From NCBI GenBank assembly GCA_023230505.1, contig JALNXF010000001.1, forward strand, positions 248,001 through 312,000: DNA of 64,000 nt. The letters are read 5' to 3'. Shown in pieces: positions 42,371 to 52,803 of this stretch (position 1 is its first letter; every line of letters begins with the position of its first letter). This DNA comes from Candidatus Altimarinota bacterium. GTDB lineage: Bacteria > Patescibacteriota > Gracilibacteria > BD1-5 > UBA2023. The translations under genes were made by a program, and so were the position numbers. Under the pieces are notes generated by a model that had not been told where the DNA came from, did not search any database, and saw only the letters and a list, made by a program, of their open reading frames with translations.

Positions 42371-42380
42371 AAGACCCATT

Positions 42381-42432
42381 CGACTTCGCTCCGTTCCGCC
42401 GCGTCATTCTGAGCGTAGTCGAAGAATCTTTT
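42381..42432. repeat. dispersed repeat copy 3, GC-rich
   Basis: cgacttcgctccgttccgcc then gcgtcattctgagcgtagtc and gaagaatcttt: an inverted pair cgacttcg / cgaagtcg-like arms plus GTCATTCTGAGCG..GAAGAATCT, in the spacer after the RSH gene. Confidence 0.65.
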
Positions 42433-42441
42433 AAATATAAA

Positions 42442-43230
42442 TTACCTTTTTGTTAAAAAACAATTTCATCATTCTCTCTTTATAATGTCTAAACAATGAG
42501 TATATAATGAATTATAATTATTTTGCACTGAAATTTCCTTTAATCTATTTATAGATGTGATGTATTTGAGTTTTACAAGTTCTCATAATTTTTCTCTAGA
42601 TAAATGCAAGTTATATTTATTCAAAAATTTATTTATAAGATAAGAATCAATTTTATTTTTATTATCTCTAATGAGTAGGGAATCGAGAATACTGAGCTCT
42701 TCATCTGAAATTCTTAAATCAATATTATTTATATTTATTATTTTAGTAAATTTCTTAAATTTAGTGAAAATATTAGTATTTTCACTTTTTTTTCAAGAAA
42801 TTAATTTTTTAAAAATTATTTTATGTTTTTTTGATAAAGTAACTATTTTATCTACTTCTTTATTGTAGATAATTATTTTTGGACTAACGGAATAATCATT
42901 TAATAAAACTTCTAGTGCCTTTATATTTCAGATAAAATACTCACTTCAAGCAATATCAGTTATTATCTTTTTAAGAATTTTCCAATAATAGAGGTCTATT
43001 ATCTCAATATCTTTTATTTTTTTTCAATTACTCACAAAATACAGCGAGTTTTTTATTGGAATAATAATGTCTAGTGCTTTAAGTCTGTATATAATTTTAT
43101 AAATTGAGCTTATATTTTTTGTACTTCATTTTCGAAAATCTGGATCAAAAATACTTCATATTTCAACTAAAGAAAGTATTTGTCATTCTTTTTTAGACAA
43201 TTTATTAACAATTTTGTCAAAATCTATCAT
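42442..43230 (-). CDS. AbiEi-like winged-helix regulator
   Basis: 262 residues. The N-terminal 60 residues form a winged-helix: KIVNKLSKKEGQILSLVEIG, SSIYKIIYRLKALDIIIPIK and the wing NSLYFVSNGKK. It is followed by a domain with AGSEYFIGNIKALEVLLNDY, as in AbiEi-type (type IV TA) antitoxin/regulators. The C-terminal part is helical. AbiEi proteins repress their own promoter by binding repeats. Three 11-bp repeats at 23-bp intervals lie just upstream (43263-43319). No toxin gene is adjacent, so it is an orphan or has another role. The degenerate AbiEii remnant is 5 kb away. Confidence 0.6.
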
Positions 43231-43262
43231 AAGTTAATTTGCTTTAAATAAGATAAAAATAA

Positions 43263-43319
43263 ACTATAAAAATCAAAATGATTTTACTATAAAAATAGTA
43301 ACCATTTTACTATAAAAAT
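43263..43319. repeat. three 11-bp direct repeats at exact 23-bp spacing
   Basis: ACTATAAAAAT at 43263-43273, 43286-43296 and 43309-43319, start-to-start 23 bases each. They fill the divergent spacer between the AbiEi-like gene (minus) and the histidine kinase (plus), so they probably are operator sites. Confidence 0.8.
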
Positions 43320-43346
43320 CAAATCTTTTTTTATTTTCAAAAAAAA

Positions 43347-43375
43347 TTGTAATTTTATTAAACTAATGATATAAT
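43347..43375 (+). promoter_or_regulatory. promoter of the histidine kinase operon
   Basis: TTGTAA at 43347-43352, 17-base gap, TATAAT at 43370-43375, 27 bases before the ATG. Confidence 0.6.
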
Positions 43376-43401
43376 AAGCTTAACATTTAAACTAACCAAT
43401 T

Positions 43402-45054
43402 ATGCACGACAAAGAAGAACAATATATTCTAAACTCTAGAGAGTTATTTTATTGGTGAGAAAAATTTTGAGAAAATGAATTAAAAAAATTATTAGTTGAT
43501 AAGCATTCTTATCTTGAGGAACACGATGTTTGTATTTTAGAAAAAAAGGACAATCTTTCTGTAGAAGAAAAAAATATCTTAAAAAAAGATTTATTAGAAC
43601 ATAAATCAATTATTATAGATTTATGGTTTTATTCTAAGGAAGTTAAGGATTTCTGCAAAGAACTGGATATTAATAAAGATGAAAAAATACAATATTGATT
43701 GTTTTTTTGAGAAAGAATTTATGATTTTTTGTTCTCTTGAATTGATAAAATTAGAGAACAACATTTTCTTACTACTAAATTTTTTGATTATATTAAATCA
43801 AAAAATATTGAATTAGAGGATTTATTAAAGATGGTTGTTTATCTTAAATGAGCTATCTTAGATTATATTAAATTTGATACACCAAAACATGTAAATTTTA
43901 TTAATTCAATTTTTGATGATATTTCAATTCTCTTATCAAAAAATTATAACGATACAATAATAAAATTATTAAATGAGCATAAATTAGCTATAGATCATTC
44001 TAATATTATCTCAAAAACTGATATTAATTGAAATATTGTCTATGTAAATGATGAATTTTGTAGACTTTCGGGATATACAAGTGATGAGTTAATATGAAAA
44101 TCTCACAATATTATAAGACATCCAGATACTCCTAAAGAAACCTTCAAAGAGTTATGGGATACAATTCAATCTAAAAATGTATGGAAATGAAATATAAAAA
44201 ATAAAAAGAAAAATTGAGATGCATATTGGGTAAAGTCAACTATTGTACCAATTTTGGATGAAAATAATAATATTTTAGAATATATAGCAATTAGAACCGA
44301 TATTACTGAATTAGAGCTTGCAAGAGAAGATTTAAAGGAATCATTTGAAAAATTAAAAGAATTAGACACGAAAAAAGATGAATTTTTAAATATTGCAAGT
44401 CATGAACTTCGTACTCCAATGACTTCTGTTAAATGATATATTTCAATGATCCTAGATTGAGATGCAGGTGAAATTAATGATGAAGTAAGACAATACCTAT
44501 CTCAGGTTTATAAAAGCTCATCAAGGCTTTTAAATCTAATTAATGATATGCTTGATATTTCCAAAATTGAATCAGGAAAACAAGAATTTATTCTTGAGAA
44601 AATTGATGTAAAGAAAATGCTTGATGATGTAAGTTTTGAGTTTGAACAATTATTTAAAAAGAAATGACAGAAGTTTATTAAAGAAATAGATTTCGAAAAA
44701 TTTGAATTTATTACAGATTTGAATAAACTAAAACAAGTTATAATAAATATATTATGAAATGCTAATAAGTTTACTCCCGATTGATGAGAAATTTATTTAA
44801 AAGCAGAAATTTTAGATACAAACGAATTAGAAATTAAAATAAAAGATTCTTGAATTTGAATTGATAAAGCCAGTCTTTGAGTTATTTTTGAAAAATTCTG
44901 ACAAGTTAAAAATTCTTTAACAAGAGATATAAACTGAACTTGATTGGGTCTTCCTATTGCAAAAACAATAGTAGAAAAACTAGGATGAAAAATAACTGTA
45001 GAAAGTGAGGTTTGAAGATGAACGACTTTTACAATTACATTACCAACTATATAA
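43402..45054 (+). CDS. PAS-domain sensor histidine kinase
   Basis: 550 residues, soluble (no membrane segments). Residues 1-190 are a helical sensor-like region of unknown fold. A PAS domain at about 195-310 has GNIVYVNDEFCRLSGY, then KSHNIIRHPDTPKETFKELW and YWVKSTIVPILDENNNILEY, the Aer-type redox PAS pattern. HisKA: EFLNIASHELRTPMTSVKGY with phospho-acceptor His334. HATPase: VIINILGNANKFTPDGGEIY (N box), IKDSGIGID (G1), GTGLGLPIAK (G2) and GRGTTFTITLP. It phosphorylates the response regulator 22 bp downstream. Confidence 0.93.
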
Positions 45055-45076
45055 TTTATTAATTAACTTTTTATTT

Positions 45077-45541
45077 ATGCAAAACAAAATATTAATCGTT
45101 GAAGACGATACAGATTTATCTACAATGTATAAAATTAAATTTGAAAAAGAATGATACGAGGTGAAGGTTGCTGATAATTGACTTACAGCTGTTACATTGG
45201 TTACTGAATTTAAACCAAATGCAATATTGCTTGATATTATGATGCCATCTATGGATTGATTTGAAACTTTAAGAGTTATTAGAGATTTAGCGCCATCGCT
45301 AAATACTAAAATTATTATGTTTTCTAATCTTAACAGTAAGGATGATATAGATAAGTGTATGAAGCTTTGAGCTGATGCTTATTTATTGAAGGCTAGTACA
45401 ACTCCAAAAGATGCTGTAGAAAAAGTAAAATCTATGATTTGAAATACTAGCAATCCTGTTGAAAATAATTCCCAAAATAAAATTATTAAAGAATGTCCTC
45501 ATTGTCATAAAAACATTGAAATTGATATTAATTTCAAGTAA
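45077..45541 (+). CDS. response regulator with C-terminal zinc ribbon
   Basis: 154 residues. Receiver domain at 1-120: ILIVEDDTDLSTMYKIKF (acidic pocket), NAILLDIMMPSMDGFETL with phospho-acceptor Asp53, KIIMFSNLNS (Thr/Ser switch) and AYLLKAS (Lys). The C-terminal tail has CPHCHKNIEIDINFK, a CxxC plus an upstream cysteine-poor region, so half a zinc ribbon at most. No DNA-binding output domain. It is a single-domain regulator, likely acting by protein contact. Cognate partner of the upstream kinase. Confidence 0.9.
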
Positions 45542-45566
45542 TTTAATTTTTCTTTATATTTTGCCC

Positions 45567-45594
45567 TTGACATTTTATTAAAAACTATTAAAAT
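45567..45594 (+). promoter_or_regulatory. promoter of the LysM protein gene
   Basis: TTGACA at 45567-45572, 16-base spacer, TAAAAT at 45589-45594. Confidence 0.6.
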
Positions 45595-45632
45595 CCAGAA
45601 ATCCACTCATTTATATTTTAATAAAATGGCTT

Positions 45633-47543
45633 ATGAATACTATTAGTTCAACATTATCTTCAAATAAAACTTTATCTAATGTAAATCCGATTTTAAGAAT
45701 TGGATGACAATTTTTTAGTGCTGCTGCAATAGCTAGTATGATAAGTGCTCCATCTTTTGCTAGAGCTAGCTCTAAAAGTGATGTTAATTTAAATTTTGAA
45801 GCATTTAATAAACCTGCAATAATTCAAATTGAAAAAAATCCACCAAAACCAAATTTTGAAATGATTAGTTATCAAATAAAAAAATGAGATAGTCTTTCTA
45901 AATTAGCTCAGAAATTTTGAGTTAAAATGACAAAAATAATGGAAATTAACCCAGAAATAACTGATAAGGATGTTATTAAAACTTGAAATACAATACAAAT
46001 TCCTTGTAGATATAAATTACTTAGTAAAAAATTTCCAAAAGCAAAAGTTTCTGATAATATTGAGAAAATTGCGAAAGTTCCAGAAGTTTTAAAGAAGGAA
46101 ATACTATCTGTTGATAGTAATATTAAGTCACTAGTTACATACCTAGGAATATATAAAAAAAGAGATTTATGAAAAATTTTAAATTCTAGCATTTCTCAAG
46201 ATAATAAAAACTGAGCAATTCTTGATTTATTTTTAGAAGATTCTAGGGAATTTAAGAATAAACCTGTAGTCCAAGAAATAAATGAAATTAAATTTGATGA
46301 CTGATTAGAAAAAAGTATTACTCAAATACTTACAAATTGATGATATGAGTGAGCAACTGTATATAATTTATTATCTACAATTACAAAAGTAGAAACTAGT
46401 TGATGAAATTTTTATGATTCAGTTAAACTTGCTCAAAATACTACAGATGAATGAAGAAGAACTTATTATATTAAGCAGGCTGTAAAAAGATCACTTTGAA
46501 AGGATAATGATTTATGACCTTTCCAAATTACTCCAGGATGGATTAAGACTGAAATAAAAAATAGCTGAATTGAATTTAATTGAAAAATTAATGACAATAT
46601 GTCTCTTTTAAAACAAAAATTAATTAAGTCTTTTACATATGCTGTTGAAAAAGGTTTGACACAAGAGCAAACTAAAGAAATTTTAATTAAAACTGATTGC
46701 AGATTTGATACCGAGAAAATGGCTAAATTTATATTATCTAATTTTATTAGAAATTATAAACAAATTGATTCTAGGGCAAAAGATTTATCTTGTTCAAATA
46801 AGACAAAATTAACTGTAATGGCTTATAATGTTTGAATTTGATGAGCATTAAATAGATGTTATGCTTTATTGAATTGAGCCAAATCTTCAGAAGTTTATAA
46901 TACTGATGATATTAAGTTAAGACATCATATTTTACAAGTTTCCTCAATTGAAAATAAAATTTCTGATGATAGGGAAGATATAATTAATATTGAGACTATT
47001 CCTAATCAGGATAACCAGATTGAACAAAATATTTTACCTCAACAAGATAGAATTATTTTAGCAAAAAATACTAGCAAAGAAGTATTTAGAGTTTTATGAA
47101 ATGGTACTATTGATACAACAAAAAATACAATGTCAGTATCAAATGTAAATTTATGACTTGATAATACAGATAGTTCAATTAATTTTGTTAATGATACTAG
47201 AATTATTGCGAATTCTAGTAGAACAAATAAATCTGTTAGAAGTTTAGTTGATGATAATAAAAATAGAGTAAGATATCTTACTTCTGATGTTTTGAAAATT
47301 TTAACTAAAAATGTATTTGATCCAAAATATAAAGTTAGCGCTAGAGTTAAAAAAGAAGTAATCTCAAAACTAAGCAAAGATCCTATCTGAGTAATGAAAA
47401 AAAATATTAAACTTCAAAGAGAAAAATGAGAATCAGGAGATTTACAGGCTCTTAGAAATGCTCAAGGTTTACAGGATTTACTAGATAAATGTTTAACAGA
47501 AATTTCAGTTGAAATTCCAACTTATAATAAAATTGCAGCTTAA
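45633..47543 (+). CDS. LysM-domain cell-wall protein, lysozyme-like C-terminal region
   Basis: 636 residues. An N-terminal hydrophobic/alanine stretch (SAAAIASMISAPSFARAS) is a likely signal. A LysM domain is at about 78-125: SYQIKKGDSLSKLAQKFGVK, MTKIMEINPEITDKDV and GNTIQIP. LysM binds peptidoglycan. The middle (residues about 230-400) contains YNLLSTITKVETSGGNFYDS and DNDLGPFQITPGW, resembling a lytic transglycosylase (ExxG...GPFQ) active site, with TKLTVMAYNVGIGGALNRCY matching the AYNxG motif. So it is likely a secreted muramidase. The C-terminal 170 residues are charged and unassigned. Start ATG at 45633; an upstream ATG at 45626 is out of frame. Confidence 0.8.
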
Positions 47544-47555
47544 TTTAAGTTTTTA

Positions 47556-47587
47556 AAAAAATCATTCTAGAAATGGAGTGATTTTTT
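47556..47587. terminator. bidirectional terminator after the LysM gene
   Basis: 12-bp stem aaaaaatcattc / gagtgatttttt with an 8-base loop and T-runs on both strands, between the LysM gene and the convergent membrane protein at 47590. Confidence 0.85.
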
Positions 47588-47589
47588 AT

Positions 47590-47976
47590 TTAATCCTTCA
47601 TGCTCTGAAAAATAAGTTCTATGAAAAATAAAATTATAAAAAGAAGAAATCATGTTTTGTAACTAAATACAGATGTGGCATTAAATGCAGTGATTCATAT
47701 TATATAAATTGCTCAGAATATTCATTGTCTAAGGGAAGAATTCATATTTGAAAGATATATTTCTCATCTATAATAAACTTTTTTGAAGAAATATATTATG
47801 AGTGTAAAAAAGGAACTTAGTAATAAAAAAATAGCTAAAATCATAACCGTGAATCATATTTTTATATTTGATTCAGGGTTCATATAGAAAAATAATAGTG
47901 CCGACGAAATAAGGCTTGATGCAAAAATTATTGAAAGTATTAAAAGATAGACTTTAATTTTAATATTTTTTATCAT
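47590..47976 (-). CDS. four-helix membrane protein
   Basis: 128 residues: helices at about 8-30 (VYLLILSIIFASSLISSALL), 40-64 (IGFTVMILAIFLLLSSFFTL), 85-105 (GIFGAIYIIGITAFNATSVF) and 107-123 (GFLLFIILFFIELIF). Short basic loops; no motif. It starts 3 bp after the GGDEF protein gene ends, so the two form an operon. A role as membrane partner of the GGDEF protein is possible by position only. Confidence 0.65.
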
Positions 47977-47979
47977 ATT

Positions 47980-49320
47980 TTATTTATTAAATATATTAAT
48001 ATTTTCTTCAATCAATTTTTTAATTTCGCTTGTTTTAAAGACCTTATTTATAATTTCTTTTCTTCAAATTTGATTTTTTTCAGATTTTTTCATATTTTTT
48101 AATAATTCTTCATATATTTGTTCACTTAGCTTTGGTAGTGTGTTAATAATTTTTTGTCTTGATTCTTTAAATGTTTTAGTAATTTGTTCAACAATTTTTT
48201 GTCATATTATTTCATTTATAAGATCAATATTTCATCTTAATACTTTTTTAACTCAAAGAGTACGAGCTTTCATTATCTTTTCATTTTGCTTTTTTCTTAT
48301 TTCAAATAAATCTTTTAAATCTTTTTTATCAAGTGTTTGAATTTTTAATTTCTTTGGGAGTATTTGTATTTTTTTGTAAATTTTATTAATCTGTTCTTGG
48401 TTAAAATTACTAACATCAATTGCTTTATATGCAAAATCAGATTTATTTTTATTTTTTTGAACTTTAGCCTGTAATACTAGAGTATCTGTAATATGCAATA
48501 ATAATTTTGTATCAAATAAATCCCTATTATTATTTTCTTGATGTGAATAATATGTAATTCATGCGCATGCTCATAATTTTATATCAAAATTTTTAATTTT
48601 GTATGTGCCAATCTTTAATTTGTTAAAAAATTTATTTATGAAATTTATCGTTCTAATTTGACTTATATCAATTAAAATTAAAAACCATTCATCTCACCCG
48701 TAGTAATTTGATAAAATATAATTAAATCATGAATTAAGTAGTTCTTCTCTTAATAAGCTTCAAAATTTCCATATTGACTCTTGTCATATTTCATGACCAT
48801 AATTTTCATTAATATTTTTTAAATTATTTTGATCAAAAATTATTACAGAAATAGCATTTAATACTCATGTATGCACATCTTCTAAAACTGCTTTAAATTC
48901 TTTGTTGAATCAATACTTTGTAAGTGCTTTTGTTTTTGTATCAATTTCTTTTTCAAGATTTCTAAAGGTTTCAGTATTTTGAATAAGTAATTGCTCACTC
49001 TCTATTAATATTTTAAAAAAATCAACAAAATCTCAAAAAAAATCAATAAAATCTATTAGTAATTTATTTTTAATATTTTCATCAATGTCATCATTTTTGC
49101 TTAGGTATTCTATAAAATTTACATTTTTTTCAAATATACTTTCAATTTTTAAATTTTTTTTATTAATTAGTTCTGCATTAATTTTTAATTCAGGTAAAAA
49201 ATTAAATTTTTTATTTATAAAAACATTTTCGTATCACATTGACTTATATTTTTCAGCCAATTTAGATAAATATAATTTTGTTGCCTTCAGTTGTATTTTC
49301 TCTTTTTCATCATCTATCAT
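47980..49320 (-). CDS. GGDEF-domain protein with GGDEW signature
   Basis: 446 residues, no membrane segment. Residues 1-155 are helical. The GGDEF domain is about 155-300: VHTGVLNAISVIIFDQNNLK, KNINENYGHEIGQESIGKFG and LSNYYGGDEWFLILIDISQI. The signature reads G-G-D-E-W (GGG TGA GAT GAA TGG), so Phe is replaced by Trp and the second Gly is TGA. GGDEF domains make cyclic di-GMP in canonical cases. The Trp variant and substitutions in the front motif suggest altered or absent activity. The C-terminal 140 residues are basic and helical. Transcribed with the membrane protein at 47976. Confidence 0.82.
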
Positions 49321-49409
49321 AATTCCTAATTAATTTTAACATATATAGTATACTTTTTTTTGTACTATTTTGCAAATGAATTTTATAAAAAAATTTGATT
49401 TTCTAAATA

Positions 49410-49439
49410 TTGTATGATACACTTATAATGTATTAATTT
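49410..49439 (+). promoter_or_regulatory. promoter of the partner-switching operon
   Basis: TTGTAT at 49410-49415, 18-base gap, TATAAT at 49434-49439; ATG at 49460. Confidence 0.5.
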
Positions 49440-49459
49440 ATTTTTAAATAAAAACAAAT

Positions 49460-50038
49460 ATGACAAGTTGAAATGTTTGTACGGAAGTTCTCTTGGATGA
49501 GCATGGTAAATCAATGAAGATTACCATACCTGCAAGTATGACTTTTTCGTCAATACTAAGAGATTTAATATGATCTCTAATACAGAATGATACACAGTTT
49601 TCATCTAAATGGAAACATAGAATTCAGCTTATGGCTGATGAGTTAATCAATAATGCAATTGAACATGGTTCTGCCCCATGAAATATTGTTAAAATTACAT
49701 TGACTATTTCTAATAATAGTGATTTTGAAATTATTATTGAAGATAGTTGAACTGGTAAAAAACAAATAAATGCAAATGAATTAATGGATTTTGTAAAAGC
49801 AAGCAGGGAAGCAATGACAGTTAATCCTCTATCTAATAAGTCAATAAGATGAAGATGACTTGCTATGATAGTATTAAATTGGAGTGATGATTTTAAATAT
49901 GAAAATAATAGTACTTGATGACTAACGGCCAGAATGTGTAAAAAATTTACACAGGATTGTTGAGAAAAAGATTTAAAGAAATTAAATGAAAATGCAAGTA
50001 TTAAGAACCAAATTAAAGTTGAAGCTTTAGTTTTTTAA
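49460..50038 (+). CDS. RsbW/SpoIIAB-like anti-sigma serine kinase
   Basis: 192 residues. HATPase_c fold: HRIQLMADELINNAIEHGSA (N box with ELINNAIEHG), FEIIIEDSGTGK (G1) and SIRGRGLAMIVLNW (G2). The short G-box layout without HisKA matches RsbW-type serine kinases that phosphorylate STAS proteins and bind a target such as a sigma factor. The next two genes supply the STAS antagonist and the PP2C phosphatase, completing a partner-switch module. No sigma-factor gene is adjacent. Confidence 0.88.
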
Positions 50039-50062
50039 TTTATATTTTAATATATTTCTAAA

Positions 50063-50401
50063 ATGAAACCAGTATTTACAGTACAACTTATTTGACAACT
50101 AGATCAAATAACTATTCCTGAATATCATAAATCAATAAATGAACTAATTATTAATAATGAGAATCCATTTGTTCTTTTATTAGAAATGTGAGAAGTTAGT
50201 TATATTAATTCTACCGCTATTTGATATATAGCAGATTGGTATAATTCAATTTCTGAAAAGTGATGAGATACAACTATAATTTGAGCAAAAGAAAATATAA
50301 AAGATACGTTAGAAATTGTTTGAATTGCAAGTCGTGTTAATCTTTACGATACTTTAGATGAATTTAAAGAAAGCTTCAAGAAAGAACAAACTTGAGTATA
50401 A
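50063..50401 (+). CDS. STAS-domain anti-sigma factor antagonist
   Basis: 112 residues. TVQLIGQLDQITIPEYHKSI at the start, and FVLLLEMGEVSYINSTAIGY around residues 37-56 with the phospho-acceptor Ser50 in NSTA (SpoIIAA/RsbV has DSSG/A). TIIGAKENIKDTLEIVGIAS completes the STAS fold. The ATG is 24 bp after the RsbW-like gene. Dephosphorylated STAS should bind the kinase and free its target. Confidence 0.9.
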
Positions 50402-50433
50402 AACAATTTTTTAAAAAATAAAATATTAAATCT

Positions 50434-52749
50434 ATGCAAATCAAGACTAAGCTACCTTTATATTATTCTGCAATATGAGTAGTGGTAATATTATGATTAA
50501 GTTATGTTTTTAGTAATTGAGAAACCTTGATTAGTAAAAATATTAAAAATCAATTTGTTCAAAATGTTGAAAAAAAATCAATTGAAATTGACAAATTTAT
50601 ATATGAAAGACTTGTTAGTCTTAATACTCTTTCAACAAATAATTCATTACTTGAATCTATTTCTAATTTTTCAAGCGAAAAAGAAAAGTCAAGCGAAAAT
50701 CTTCGTAAAGCCCTGGAGGATTTTTTATTAATTAATAAAACATTTTATTCAGCTGTAATTCTTGATTCTAATTGAATTGTATTAGAATGAAATGAAATTC
50801 TTGAAAGAGATAATGTTGATAAGGCTTATATTGTACGTGATTCAATAGTTAATGTTATCTGAACGAATAAATCTTCTGAAGTTTTTTTTAAAAAAGTTAA
50901 AGAATCAAAAGATTATTATATTGATACTATACAAAAGGATTCTGAGTGAAATATTTTTCTTTCATTTGTTGTACCAGTTTTAAAAAATTCTAGTAATGGA
51001 GGTAAAATTGAGCTTGTTTGAATGATAAAAGCAAAATTATCGATAGATAATATTGAAAATATTTTTTCTGATATTTCTTTATGATCTACTGGTAGAGCTT
51101 ATATTTACACAAGTGAAAATGATATAATTGCATCTTTTGATAGAAGAGATATTTTAAATAAATTTACACAAAAGAAATTAAATATATCTTCGTATAAAGA
51201 CAATTCTTTATTACAAGAAGAAAATTTATGATGAGAAAATGTTTTAGCTGTGTATAAATTAATGGATTGATATAAAAAATATAAATGATTAAATTGGAGT
51301 ATAAAAATTACTCAAAGTTACAACGAACTTTTTTCTTCATTAGACTGAATAAAAAAAACTATTTATGCAATTATAATCTTTATTATTCTTTCAGTATTAT
51401 TTCTTGCAACAGTTATTCAATGGCAATTTATTAATCCGCTTTCAAGACTACTTAAAAAAGTTCGTACTTTTTCTTCTGGAGATGAAAATGTATATATTGA
51501 TGTTGAATCAAAAGATGAGATATGAGTGTTAGCTTGAGCATTTAATGATATGATTTTTAAGATTAAAGAGAAAACAAAAATTTTAAATGAATACAAACAT
51601 ATAATTGACTCAACTGCACTTGTTTCAAAGGTTGATATAGAGGGTAATTTTATCTACGTAAATGATATTTTCTGTAATAATGCAGGTTGTGAATTAAAAG
51701 AAATTATTTGAAAACCACATCAAACTATTCGTCATCCAGATATATGAGAAGATGTTTTCAAAGATATTGAAAAAACTATGAAAGCAAAAGAAATTTGGAA
51801 ATGAATTATGAAAAATATTAGAAAAGATGGAAGTGAATATTGGCTTCAATCAGTTATTGCACCAATTCTTGATATGAATAATAATATTATTGAAATGATA
51901 ATGATGGAGACTGATATTACAGAGCTTGAAAAAACTAAGCATGAATTATTATCTTCTTATAATAAACTACAAGAATCTACAGATGCTCTTGTAGTAAAAG
52001 AGAGAATTTCTAAAGAATTTGAACTAGCTTCAAAAATTCAAGAAGATTTTATGCCAGCTCCTGAAGAAATGCAAATAGAATGAGTTGAAGTTCATTGTTG
52101 AATTACATCAGCGACTGAAATTGGATGAGATTTATATGATATTGTTACTTGTAAAAATGATCCAGATAGAACTCTATTCTATATTTGAGATGTTACTGGT
52201 CATTGACTTATTGCCTGAATTATGATGGCAATATGTAATTCTCTAGTTTATAATTTAGCTCAAAGTAGTGCTAATTCTATAAAAGATATTTTAATTAAAT
52301 TAAATGAAACCTTATTTCATAAATTACCAAAAAAAGTATTTATAACACTATTACTTCTTGAATATAATGCTAAAAATAATTCTTTATCTTATGCATGAGC
52401 ATGACATGAAAGCCTTCTTGTATATCGTAAAGAAACTGATACAGTTGAAGAAATCAAAACTTGAGGTTCTGCAATTTGAATGTTTGCTGATATTTCAAAG
52501 GATGTAATTGTAAATGAGTTAAATTTAAATACAGGAGATGTTGTATTAATGTATACTGATTGAATTCCAGAAGCGCGTAATAAAAGTGATGAATTTTATT
52601 GAATGGATAAATTTAAAGAAAGTTTCAAAAGCAATGCTCACCGCAGTATTCAGGCTATGTATGAAAGCTTATTAAAAGATCTATATGATTTTATAGACTG
52701 AGCTGAAATACTAGACGATATTACTATGTTTTTAGTTAAGAAGAAATAA
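50434..52749 (+). CDS. RsbU/SpoIIE-like PP2C phosphatase with sensor, HAMP and PAS domains
   Basis: 771 residues. Helix 1 at about 8-26 (YYSAIGVVVILGLSYVFSN), an extracytoplasmic sensor domain to about 305 (dCache-like, with FYSAVILDSNGIVLEGNEIL and GSTGRAYIYTSENDIIASFD), helix 2 near 310-330 (IYAIIIFIILSVLFLATVIQ), HAMP (FINPLSRLLKKVRTFSSGDE), PAS (IYVNDIFCNNAGCELKEIIG, IRHPDIGEDVFKDIEKTMKA), a coiled coil (KTKHELLSSYNKLQESTDAL) and a C-terminal PP2C phosphatase (ASKIQEDFMPAPEEMQIEGV, GGDLYDIV, YIGDVTGHGLIAGIMMAICN, GAGHESLLVYRK, VLMYTDGIPEARN, DDITMFLVKKK). Metal-binding aspartates are present. It should dephosphorylate the adjacent STAS protein in response to an external or redox signal. 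Confidence 0.93.
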
Positions 52750-52763
52750 TTTTAATCTAAATT

Positions 52764-52803
52764 AAAAATGTAGTGAACGCAGGCCTGCGTTCACTACATT
52801 TTT
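52764..52803. terminator. 40-bp perfect palindrome, bidirectional terminator or recombination site
   Basis: Two perfect 20-bp arms (aaaaatgtagtgaacgcagg and its complement) with no spacer, centred on AGGCCT. It starts 14 bases after the RsbU stop and includes the last bases of the convergent recombinase gene's stop. A-tracts at both ends give T-tails on both strands. Confidence 0.9.
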
